The notes under the pieces are model-generated. The model saw nothing but the letters and a program-made list of their open reading frames with translations. It did not search any database and was not told where the DNA came from. Position numbers and translations under genes: made by a program. From assembly GCF_021155765.1 (NCBI RefSeq), contig NC_060106.1, positions 10,423,501 to 10,487,500 of the forward strand: a stretch of DNA of 64,000 nt, in the 5' to 3' direction. The DNA comes from Diprion similis (Eukaryota; Arthropoda; Insecta; Hymenoptera; Diprionidae). Shown piece after piece: positions 51,952 to 63,100 of the stretch; within the stretch, counting starts at the first letter, position 1; the number at the start of each line of letters is the position of its first letter.

Positions 51952-53020
51952 ATGAAATCAAAACAACCTCTCCAACTTACGTTAGCAATATTAAAGCCGC
52001 ATGTAGTTAAATCTCCGTTTGTTCTTCAGGTAAATTAGTATCTAATTTCAAATGAAAAAACGCCTGGTGTGCAGGATCGATTATTTATATTAATATTGCG
52101 ACCTTCTTGAGTAATCCTCACCTCAGAATGCATTGAACGTCATCACCTGCATTGCGCTTATGCAAAGAACTTAATGTAACCTCGATGAAGATAAATAAAA
52201 AAAGTTATCGGACACCTTGGTGAATAAATTAAATTGAGCGTGTCTCTAATGTCAAAAGCATGGCTATAAAAAAATGTGAACTATTAGTGTTGAGATGCGC
52301 ATGTGTGCTGTATGAAAAAATCTTTCAACTTCCAGAAAATTCGTGACTTGATAATTGATGAGGGTTTCAAAGTTGTCAGATCTCGTAGAACGATAATAAC
52401 ACCAATGGAGGCAGAATCGTTTTATGCAGATCACAAGGAGAAATTTTTCTATAACAGATTGATGACCTTTATGTGCAGCGGCCCTTCGGACATTCATATT
52501 CTGACGGCTCATGATGCTATAGCTAAGTGGAGAAAATTGATGGGTCCCACAAAAGTTTATCAAGCCCAATTTCATGCACCTCATAGTATAAGAGGGATGT
52601 ATGGACTGTCCGATACACGAAATGCAACTCATGGATCAGGTAACAACATGAGAGAACTTTTATTCGTCGTACATAAGCAAAATAAATTCAAGAATTTCTG
52701 AATCCTTATGCTTTCCACTATTAAGTGTCTTCTGAATTAACTTCAACATACACTTCTAAGATTTTTAGTGTACCAGTTCATATGTAATTCAAATAGCCCT
52801 ATGTAAAATTCATTGATAATATTCTTATATTTCAGACTCTCCAGAATCAGCGAAACGAGAAATGGCCATATTTTTCAAAGAATTTAACATAGAACAATGG
52901 TTTGCAAATGAAGAGATTTTTTACAATTCAGGAAATCTAAACTTTGATTCATCTCTATTCATTCACACCATTGACAGAACTAGGAAAATAAACAAGAGTG
53001 ATCAAGATACAATAATTTGA
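51952..53020 (+). CDS. NME6: Nucleoside diphosphate kinase 6 (NME6-type)
   Basis: Group II nucleoside diphosphate kinase; transfers the gamma phosphate between nucleoside triphosphates and diphosphates via a phosphohistidine. Human NME6 is mitochondrial and supports mitochondrial transcription. Exons: 51952-52029, 52336-52639, 52836-53020; total 188 residues, about the length of human NME6 (186-194). The conserved lysine lies in LAILKPH (K15). FFYNRL, MCSGP and LMGPTK are typical family blocks. The catalytic histidine is in TRNATHGSD (H125), whose last residue is completed across the exon 2/3 junction. The C-terminus has EIAxFF-type residues (EMAIFFKEF) and then a divergent tail. An in-frame Met upstream of exon 2 (52312) is intronic read-through. 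No obvious mitochondrial presequence is visible beyond a short basic start. Confidence 0.92.
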
Positions 53021-53230
53021 GGCTTAAAGTTAGCAGTCAAACACCTTAAACTTTTTTCATAAGGGATGACCAGTTAGTTTCATACCTCATAGTTCTTTAA
53101 AAATATCAGGGCTGCTTATTTCAGCTTTCTGTTCTACCATGAATGCTCAATTTACCAATGATATGTATAGAATGATGTATTGTATATAAGAGTCAAGTAT
53201 ACATTCTAATAGTTGATTATGTAAATGATA

Positions 53231-53253
53231 AATAAAGGTAAAGCAGCAATAAA
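53231..53253 (+). terminator. NME6 polyadenylation signals
   Basis: Two AATAAA hexamers, 53231-53236 and 53248-53253, about 210 bp after the NME6 stop. Confidence 0.6.
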
Positions 53254-53566
53254 GTAGGTTGTGAATTTGGTAGTCATCTTACTCATTCATCCTTTTCTAG
53301 CTACTTGTTATCGTTGTAATTGCGTGCATGTACCTGAATCTGTACTTTATGAAACAAGAATGGCACTGAATATTGAGGATTTCACCATTTTCATTGTAGA
53401 AATACACATTGACATTGAATGTGTATCAATTCCTGTTCTATGTTATACAAATCAAATTACGGGAAATTTATAAAACATATTCATTCAGTAGCAATAGAAA
53501 ACTATGTTTTTTAGAAAAATAATTCATTGTATTTTCCTTTTGTACTTGAAATCTTGATGTCTAGTA

Positions 53567-53572
53567 TTTAAT
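53567..53572 (-). terminator. Possible ENKD1 polyadenylation signal
   Basis: The variant signal ATTAAA on the minus strand, about 255 bp after the ENKD1 stop. The NME6 and ENKD1 3' ends thus converge within about 300 bp. Confidence 0.35.
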
Positions 53573-53826
53573 AACCCTAATTTTAAAACAGACTAGATAA
53601 TTTACATGCGTCAAATCAATATTTACAAATTATTTCTTAGATTGAATTTTTTTGTTCTAAATAATTCAATCTGCTAGGTGTATACAGTATTTCTTGAATT
53701 ATTTAAACGAAATACAAATCCTTCCATACTATAAGTCAGACATATTATACAATATACACAAGTTCTGCAACGCATGACAATATGTACCAAACTGACAGAC
53801 ACATGTCGAATCACATGATAAAAACT

Positions 53827-55723
53827 TCAAGCGTTAATCTTGACATAGACTTTTGGTCTCGAAAATACTTTTATACCCTCTTCTATTTTATTCAGCTGTT
53901 TTTCAATTTCCATTTTCCGTTTCTGAGATCTCAGAGTGTCAGTTTTTATTGGCATCATATTTAATTCATTCACAAATTCTTGATAGTCTGCAAATAATAT
54001 TTTAGTATTATATAAATAACATTTTAATATTTCATCACTCGAAATGGTTTGATATGTTTAAAACTTATTATAACCACACTTCATAAATAGCAAGTAGCGA
54101 TAGGTACTTACTTTTTTTCAACATACGGAGGGTCTCCTTGCGTTCACTATCAGGAAGCGGGACGTGGCCATCTGGACAGTCAGGATCGGGTGCTTCTTCT
54201 TTCGCCCTTTGTTCTTTTTGCAGTTGCGCCTCTTTCCGTTCGCGAAGATATCTGTAAGTAGAAATTATCGATCGGAGACAACATGATGATCTATCACCAT
54301 CAACATAGTATGATACAAAAAAAAAAAACTTGATATAAATTCTTAAGTATGAAAGATTAGTTAGAATTTTCATCTTATCCAAATCTCAAGTAATGAAAAA
54401 AAAATAGTCAGTCTACTTGCAGATAACGAATAAAAGGTAATGAAGAGAGAAGTTACTTTTAATATCATACTTGGGAACAACACCCTTTCGATAATGAGTG
54501 GGAGGTACGCCATTGTTAAGCTGTATAGCCATTTTGGTAGCAATTGATGTTTGCTGTTTATTCAATTTAACAAAATCCGTTCCTTCCTCACGAGACGAAT
54601 CTAATTGCAAATCAGGCGATTTGCGTGAAGGAGATGATGGTGCTGAACTAACGTCTCCACGATCCGAGGGAGAATCAGCACCTTCACGTGGTGTCTTATC
54701 AATTTGCTGCCCTACCTCCGCTGTTTTGCACATAGCCAAATCCAGTCTAGGACTCCGTCGGGTGGAATACCTTAATACAGATTATTTTTAAGATCTAAAG
54801 TCGCAAAATGTAATTGCAATATCTTGAATGCAGGACATGAACACTAGTACCTAATTGTACCCTCAGCATACAGATTGCTCATGTGTTTAGCATCCAAAGT
54901 TTGAATTCCCTGGCTTCTATATTTGACTTCAGTGTTACTACAACCAGAATGTCCACAGTTCAGGCTTGGGTCTGATGGTGCCTTAGTCATATTGCTCTGC
55001 AGCTTTTTATTCAAAACTGCTTCACGTGCTTTTCTTTTGAGCCCAGGACTCTTCGCATTACTATGCGGTACCACGAATCCCTTCTGGGTTCCTGTTGTGG
55101 TTTTACTTTGCAAAGATGGGGCGCTGTTTTTGGAATGAGGTTGAGTATGCGACTTGCATTGTTCCACACCCTCCAATTTCTGTTTAGCAGTTGATGTGCA
55201 TGTTTTATCAGAGAAGTTCTCATTTTTAGCTTCACGAAGACTCGAGTTCACCCTCGATGTTATGTTCTGATATCTGTTAGACACTTTTTGCTGCCGTTGA
55301 ATTTGTAATTTTTGTAATTCCTCAACTTCCTTGTGACTGTGAAAGTAATGCTCCATTCGCCGGAGATTTTTCACATTTTCATGTATGAAATTTTTTCGCC
55401 TGTTTACTTCTACAATTTTAAAATTACACAAGAGTGTTATCGATTTCAAAAAATAATGACTATAATGACAATACTTTTCAAAGTATATAGCGCACTGAAT
55501 AATGCCATTGATTAAGTCTGTCATCTTGAAGTATGACTTTAACGTTACGCAAACTAACTTAACTATGACTTATAATTGAATAACAGTAAATTTCAACGAA
55601 TTCCAAATTAATTAAGAAAAAATATTAGGTAGGTAAAATCCAAAAATAATAGAAGATAATTGGTAAGCACCAAAGCTGTTCAGACTTACTGGGTTCAGGA
55701 AACACGCCTTTCAATGTCGCCAT
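53827..55723 (-). CDS. ENKD1: Enkurin domain-containing protein, ENKD1-like
   Basis: Microtubule/centrosome- and cilium-associated protein family. Exons in transcript order: 55723-55690, 55409-54851, 54770-54471, 54251-54112, 53987-53827; all joins are in frame, giving 397 residues. The N-terminal third has ENVKNLRRME, like the conserved block of ENKD1. The middle is Ser/Pro/Lys-rich and disordered-looking. The C-terminal enkurin domain (about 290-397) starts near GVVPKYLRERKEA, continues through GHVPLPDSERKETL and ends with IKVFSRPKVYVKI, a strong match to the ENKD1 C-terminus. Exon 2 has a tandem TAG|AAG| acceptor; either AG keeps the frame (Lys-Val or Ile). The first exon is only 34 bp and encodes MATLKGVFPEP. 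An intron-retaining frame starting at 55524 is rejected as the main product. Confidence 0.85.
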
Positions 55724-56003
55724 TTTCAATGTAAAATCTATAACAATTATTTTCTATGTGGAAATATCGCTGATAAATCCCGGTGGAATCTATAGGTAAA
55801 CAATTGGATACCGAAACGACTCGAAATAATTGTATGAAACCTGAAAGTGACTAATTTTATTCCAACGATCGCACCAGGTATTACAACATGCTTGATGGAT
55901 CTAGATTTAATTTATCCGCCGAAAGCAATAAAATCAATCAAATCACTTCAATTTTGCGCACATTCCCGTTTTCAAATAAACAATTTTGTTTATAAACCAA
56001 ATC

Positions 56004-56150
56004 ATGGCCGCTCTGACATTTCTGCTGACATTTTGTTGTGTCGCTACGAACGTTCATAGTGATGAAATCGAGAAGCTGCCAAACATTACCGACATCGTAA
56101 ACGATAAATTAGCTTCTACTACAGATGGTAACTCTCATGTAAGGAAATAG
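56004..56150 (+). CDS. Short secreted-type ORF or first exon
   Basis: Unrecognised. An ATG in good context (AATCATGG) opens 48 codons. Residues 2-18 are hydrophobic (ALTFLLTFCCVAT), with a plausible signal-peptidase site after NVHS, followed by an acidic segment with an N-glycosylation motif (NIT). A good donor CAT|GTAAGG (after 56138, phase 0) lies just before the stop, so this may be exon 1 of a secreted-protein gene whose other exons lie beyond the satellite, or a complete 48-residue peptide. It is divergent with ENKD1, with about 280 bp between starts. Confidence 0.35.
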   Translation: MAALTFLLTFCCVATNVHSDEIEKLPNITDIVNDKLASTTDGNSHVRK

Positions 56151-56984
56151 CAACATCCATACCATTAGAGCATGGATTCGTATTATTTATGTGCATGCTA
56201 TGACAACTCTAAATACCCTAATACGGCTATGACAACGGCGCGCGGCGATGGTGATGATGGTGATTCAACTTGCTCCATGCTTGCAGCTTCAGCAAGCCGA
56301 CTAATGCAAATTGGCTAAAGTCCATGGGATACCGACAGGAATTACCAAACCACGCTAAAACACAGAGCATTTTTAGAATCTAAGGAGATACAAGAAATGA
56401 AGGAAGGCTGTGGGTCGCTTAAAATTGGGGTCATGTTGGGGGCCATTCATTAATTACGTAAGGGTCCTCAGGGGGAGAGGGGGTTGAGAAAATCTATACA
56501 TGCCGTTATCTTGGGGGGAGGGGGGTAAAACCCGTTTTACGTAATATTTTACAAGTCGAAATTTATTATTAAAAATCTATTTCTATTTCGGATGCTGAAT
56601 GATTTTCTTCATTCCATAATGTGCACTTCGATTTACATCTTGTTTTACAAATTTTAATTGTTTATTGAAATTTGAAAATCTTAAATATGTTCATTTTAAT
56701 CCATTTTAAATGTCATAAATAAAAATTATATTAGAGTGAATTCTTCTGAAAGAAGGGGCTGGAAGGCTATTTGCTGGATTGTACGACGGGTCACGCCGTT
56801 CAGACTCTGGGTTGATGGTCAATGATTTGGATTCTGGTCCAGCTACACCAGGACCAAAATTTAGGCAGTTTCCCTGGGCCATTGAGCAATTGCGGATGTT
56901 TCTGTTTGCGACCGCCGATCTACCCAATATCCATTCCTCACTCCCTAAGTTTTATAGACATAATTGCCGTGAATGAAGACTTTG
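56151..56984. other. Intergenic stretch with a repeat remnant
   Basis: Apart from the G-rich repeat at 56438-56560 I see no gene. The segment 56750-56960 is GC-richer with open frames on both strands but shows no motif that I recognise. Confidence 0.5.
56438..56560. repeat. G-rich dispersed repeat remnant
   Basis: GGGGGCCATTCATTAATTACGTAAGG, two G-rich tracts (GGGGGAGAGGGGG and GGGGGGAGGGGGG) and a complementary TTTTACGTAAT near the end. The layout resembles common arthropod MITE remnants with TTACGTAA-type ends; incomplete here. Confidence 0.4.
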
Positions 56985-57130
56985 ATTATTGTTATTCTTT
57001 TCTCGAGCATAAAATGTTGAGTATCAGAATCGATTTTCTTGACCTTTTCAAGACTGATTGGCAACTCGGTAACGCAGAAAATGCACCGTAAGAAGCGTTG
57101 GAAGAACTGAAGGACAGAATTGGAGCGGAA
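56985..57130 (+). repeat. Decayed edge copy of the 342-bp satellite
   Basis: Aligns at clearly lower identity with the canonical unit: AGAATCGATTT, then GAC and ACTGATTGG, then ACGCAGAAAA and AAGAAGCGT occur in the canonical order. It marks the array boundary. Confidence 0.6.
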
Positions 57131-60100
57131 TTCTTTCGTTTCTTGGCTGTGACTTTTGATCTGTTGCTCGCGGCGCATTCGGACTGCGATCAATCGATTT
57201 CTCTCGCAAAATTACGTCGGAATAGTGCCTGAAAGAATTGATTGCAGCACTTTTCAGAATCGTCGAAATTTTCGCAAAAAATCCAAAGGGGTTAACCTTC
57301 CTTTTTTGGTCATTTTTGGAGCCGAGAATTTTTCGTCTCGGAATCGATTTGTATGACCCTTACTAGACTAATTGGGTGCCCAGGAACTCAGAAAACGCAA
57401 GAAAAAAAGCGTAGGACCAACAGCGGAGAAATTACGACGCAAATACCAGCAGCAGAAAAATTGAGAAAATACGTCTTCCGTTTTTTGTCTGTAACTTTTG
57501 ATCCGTTGCTCGCAGCGCATTCGGACTGCGATCAATCGATTTCTCGCGCAAAATTACGTCGGAATAGTGCCTGAAAGAATTTATTGCAGCACTTTTCAGA
57601 ATCGTCGAAATTTTCGCAAAAAATCCAAAGGGGTTAACCTTCCTTTTTTGGTCATTTTTGGAGCCGAGAATTTTTCGTCTCGGAATCGATTTGTATGACC
57701 CTTACTAGACTAATTGGGTGCCCAGGAACTCAGAAAACGCAAGAAAAAAAGCGTAGGACCAACAGCAGAGAAATTACGACGCAAATACCAGCAGCAGAAA
57801 AATTGAGAAAATACGTCTTCCGTTTTTTGGCTGTAACTTTTGATCCGTTGCTCGCAGCGCATTCGGACTGCGATCAATCGATTTCTCTCGCAAAATTACG
57901 TCGAAATAGTGCCTGAAAGAATTTATTGCAGCACTTTTCAGAATCGTCGAAATTTTCGCAAAAAATCCAAAGGGGTTAACCTTCCTTTTTTGGTCATTTT
58001 TGGAGGCGAGAATTTTTCGTCTCGGAATCGATTTGTATGACCCTTACTGGACTAATTGGGTGCCCAGGAACTCAGAAAACGCAAGAAAAAAAGCGTAGGA
58101 CCAACAGCGGAGAAATTACGACGCAAATACCAGCAGCAGAAAAATTGAGAAAATACGTCTTCCGTTTTTTGTCTGTAACTTTTGATCCGTTGCTCGCAGC
58201 GCATTCGGACTGCGATCAATCGATTTCTCTCGCAAAATTACGTCGGAATAGTGCCTGAAAGAATTTATTGCAGCACTTTTCAGAATCGTCGAAATTTTCG
58301 CAAAAAATCCAAAGGGGTTAACCTTCCTTTTTTGGTCATTTTTGGAGCCGAGAATTTTTCGTCTCGGAATCGATTTGTATGACCCTTACTAGACTAATTG
58401 GGTGCCCAGGAACTCAGAAAACGCAAGAAAAAAAGCGTAGGACCAACAGCGGAGAAATTACGACGCAAATACCAGCAGCAGAAAAATTGAGAAAATACGT
58501 CTTCCGTTTTTTGGCTGTAACTTTTGATCCGTTGCTCGCAGCGCATTCGTACTGCGATCAATCGATTTCTCTCGCAAAATTACGTCGGAATAGTGCCTGA
58601 AAGAATTTATTGCAGCACTTTTCAGAATCGTCGAAATTTTCGCAAAAAATCCAAAGGGGTTAACCTTCCTTTTTTGGTCATTTTTGGAGCCGAGAATTTT
58701 TCGTCTCGGAATCGATTTCTATGACCCTTACTAGACTAATTGGGTGCCCAGGAACTCAGAAAACGCAAGAAAAAAAGCGTAGGACCAACAGCAGAGAAAT
58801 TACGACGCAAATACCAGCAGCAGAAAAATTGAGAAAATACGTCTTCCGTTTTTTGGCTGTAACTTTTGATCCGTTGCTCGCAGCGCATTCGGACTGCGAT
58901 CAATCGATTTCTCTCGCAAAATTACGTCGAAATAGTGCCTGAAAGATTTTATTGCAGCACTTTTCAGAATCGTCGAAATTTTCGCAAAAAATCCAAAGGG
59001 GTTAACCTTCCTTTTTTGGTCATTTTTGGAGCCGAGAATTTTTCGTCTCGGAATCGATTTCTATGACCCTTACTAGACTAATTGGGTGCCCAGGAACTCA
59101 GAAAACGCAAGAAAAAAAGCGTAGGACCAACAGCAGAGAAATTACGACGCAAATACCAGCAGCAGAAAAATTGAGAAAATACGTCTTCCGTTTTTTGGCT
59201 GTAACTTTTGATCCGTTGCTCGCAGCGCATTCGGACTGCGATCAATCGATTTCTCTCGCAAAATTACGTCGGAATAGTGCCTGAAAGAATTTATTGCAGC
59301 ACTTTTCAGAATCGTCGAAATTTTCGCAAAAAATCCAAAGGGGTTAACCTTCCTTTTTTGGTCATTTTTGGAGCCGAGAATTTTTCGTCTCGGAATCGAT
59401 TTGTATGACCCTTACTAGACTAATTGGGTGCCCAGGAACTCAGAAAACGCAAGAAAAAAAGCGTAGGACCAACAGCAGAGAAATTACGACGCAAATACCA
59501 GCAGCAGAAAAATTGAGAAAATACGTCTTCCGTTTTTTGGCTGTAACTTTTGATCCGTTGCTCGCAGCGCATTCGGACTGCGATCAATCGATTTCTCTCG
59601 CAAAATTACGTCGAAATAGTGCCTGAAAGAATTTATTGCAGCACTTTTCAGAATCGTCGAAATTTTCGCAAAAAATCCAAAGGGGTTAACCTTCCTTTTT
59701 TGGTCATTTTTGGAGGCGAGAATTTTTCGTCTCGGAATCGATTTGTATGACCCTTACTGGACTAATTGGGTGCCCAGGAACTCAGAAAACGCAAGAAAAA
59801 AAGCGTAGGACCAACAGCGGAGAAATTACGACGCAAATACCAGCAGCAGAAAAATTGAGAAAATACGTCTTCCGTTTTTTGTCTGTAACTTTTGATCCGT
59901 TGCTCGCAGCGCATTCGGACTGCGATCAATCGATTTCTCTCGCAAAATTACGTCGGAATAGTGCCTGAAAGAATTTATTGCAGCACTTTTCAGAATCGTC
60001 GAAATTTTCGCAAAAAATCCAAAGGGGTTAACCTTCCTTTTTTGGTCATTTTTGGAGCCGAGAATTTTTCGTCTCGGAATCGATTTGTATGACCCTTACT

Positions 60101-63100
60101 AGACTAATTGGGTGCCCAGGAACTCAGAAAACGCAAGAAAAAAAGCGTAGGACCAACAGCGGAGAAATTACGACGCAAATACCAGCAGCAGAAAAATTGA
60201 GAAAATACGTCTTCCGTTTTTTGGCTGTAACTTTTGATCCGTTGCTCGCAGCGCATTCGTACTGCGATCAATCGATTTCTCTCGCAAAATTACGTCGGAA
60301 TAGTGCCTGAAAGAATTTATTGCAGCACTTTTCAGAATCGTCGAAATTTTCGCAAAAAATCCAAAGGGGTTAACCTTCCTTTTTTGGTCATTTTTGGAGC
60401 CGAGAATTTTTCGTCTCGGAATCGATTTCTATGACCCTTACTAGACTAATTGGGTGCCCAGGAACTCAGAAAACGCAAGAAGAAAAGCGTAGGACCAACA
60501 GCAGAGAAATTACGACGCAAATACCAGCAGCAGAAAAATTGAGAAAATACGTCTTCCGTTTTTTGGCTGTAACTTTTGATCCGTTGCTCGCAGCGCATTC
60601 GGACTGCGATCAATCGATTTCTCTCGCAAAATTACGTCGAAATAGTGCCTGAAAGATTTTATTGCAGCACTTTTCAGAATCGTCGAAATTTTCGCAAAAA
60701 ATCCAAAGGGGTTAACCTTCCTTTTTTGGTCATTTTTGGAGCCGAGAATTTTTCGTCTCGGAATCGATTTCTATGACCCTTACTAGACTAATTGGGTGCC
60801 CAGGAACTCAGAAAACGCAAGAAAAAAAGCGTAGGACCAACAGCAGAGAAATTACGACGCAAATACCAGCAGCAGAAAAATTGAGAAAATACGTCTTCCG
60901 TTTTTTGGCTGTAACTTTTGATCCGTTGCTCGCAGCGCATTCGGACTGCGATCAATCGATTTCTCTCGCAAAATTACGTCGGAATAGTGCCTGAAAGAAT
61001 TTATTGCAGCACTTTTCAGAATCGTCGAAATTTTCGCAAAAAATCCAAAGGGGTTAACCTTCCTTTTTTGGTCATTTTTAGAGCCGAGAATTTTTCGTCT
61101 CGGAATCGATTTGTATGACCCTTACTAGACTAATTGGGTGCCCAGGAACTCAGAAAACGCAAGAAAAAAAGCGTAGGACCAACAGCAGAGAAATTACGAC
61201 GCAAATACCAGCAGCAGAAAAATTGAGAAAATACGTCTTCCGTTTTTTGGCTGTAACTTTTGATCCGTTGCTCGCAGCGCATTCGGATTGCGATCAATCG
61301 ATTTCTCTCGCAAAATTACGTCGGAATAGTGCCTGAAAGAATTTATTGCAGCACTTTTCAGAATCGTCGAAATTTTCGCAAAAAATCCAAAGGGGTTAAC
61401 CTTCCTTTTTTGGTCATTTTTGGAGCCGAGAATTTTTCGTCTCGGAATCGATTTCTATGACCCTTACTAGACTAATTGGGTGCCCAGGAACTCAGAAAAC
61501 GCAAGAAAAAAAGCGAGGGACCAACAGCAGAGAAATTACGACGCAAATACCAGCAGCAGAAAAATTGAGAAAATACGTCTTCCGTTTTTTGGCTGTAACT
61601 TTTGATCCGTTGCTCGCAGCGCATTCGGACTGCGATCAATCGATTTCTCTCGCAAAATTACGTCGAAATAGTGCCTGAAAGAATTTATTGCAGCACTTTT
61701 CAGAATCGTCGAAATTTTCGCAAAAAATCCAAAGGGGTTAACCTTCCTTTTTTGGTCATTTTTGGAGCCGAGAATTTTTCGTCTCGGAATCGATTTCTAT
61801 GACCCTTACTAGACTAATTGGGTGCCCAGGAACTCAGAAAACGCAAGAAAAAAAGCGTAGGACCAACAGCGGAGAAATTACGACGCAAATACCAGCAGCA
61901 GAAAAATTAAGAAAATACGTCTTCCGTTTTTTGGCTGTAACTTTTGATCCGTTGCTCGCAGCGCATTCGGACTGCGATCAATCGATTTCTCTCGCAAAAT
62001 TACGTCGGAATAGTGCCTGAAAGAATTTATTGCAGCACTTTTCAGAATCGTCGAAATTTTCGCAAAAAATCCAAAGGGGTTAACCTTTCTTTTTTGGTCA
62101 TTTTTGGAGCCGAGAATTTTTCGTCTCGGAATCGATTTGTATGACCCTTACTAGACTAATTGGGTGCCCAGGAACTCAGAAAACGCAAGAAAAAAAGCGT
62201 AGGACCAACAGCAGAGAAATTACGACGCAAATACCAGCAGCAGAAAAATTGAGAAAATACGTCTTCCGTTTTTTGGCTGTAACTTTTGATCCGTTGCTCG
62301 CAGCGCATTCGGATTGCGATCAATCGATTTCTCTCGCAAAATTACGTCGGAATAGTGCCTGAAAGAATTTATTGCAGCACTTTTCAGAATCGTCGAAATT
62401 TTCGCAAAAAATCCAAAGGGGTTAACCTTCCTTTTTTGGTCATTTTTGGAGCCGAGAATTTTTCGTCTCGGAATCGATTTGTATGACCCTTACTAGACTA
62501 ATTGGGTGCCCAGGAACTCAGAAAACGCAAGAAAAAAAGCGTAGGACCAACAGCAGAGAAATTACGACGCAAATACCAGCAGCAGAAAAATTGAGAAAAT
62601 ACGTCTTCCGTTTTTTGGCTGTAACTTTTGATCCGTTGCTCGCAGCGCATTCGTACTGCGATCAATCGATTTCTCTCGCAAAATTACGTCGGAATAGTGC
62701 CTGAAAGAATTTATTGCAGCACTTTTCAGAATCGTCGAAATTTTCGCAAAAAATCCAAAGGGGTTAACCTTCCTTTTTTGGTCATTTTTGGAGCCGAGAA
62801 TTTTTCGTCTCGGAATCGATTTCTATGACCCTTACTAGACTAATTGGGTGCCCAGGAACTCAGAAAACGCAAGAAAAAAAGCGTAGGACCAACAGCAGAG
62901 AAATTACGACGCAAATACCAGCAGCAGAAAAATTGAGAAAATACGTCTTCCGTTTTTTGGCTGTAACTTTTGATCCGTTGCTCGCAGCGCATTCGGACTG
63001 CGATCAATCGATTTCTCTCGCAAAATTACGTCGGAATAGTGCCTGAAAGAATTTATTGCAGCACTTTTCAGAATCGTCGAAATTTTCGCAAAAAATCCAA

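Noticed and set aside
52303..52335. Met start at 52303/52312 for NME6
   Set aside because: This is intronic sequence ahead of the acceptor. Exon 1 at 51952 supplies the conserved LAILKP nucleotide-binding strand that the family requires.
54844..55524. 226-codon frame starting with Met at 55524 for the ENKD1-like gene
   Set aside because: Its first 38 codons are intron read-through rich in Tyr/Phe/Cys. Splicing from the 34-bp exon at 55690-55723 gives a better start and uses a good acceptor.
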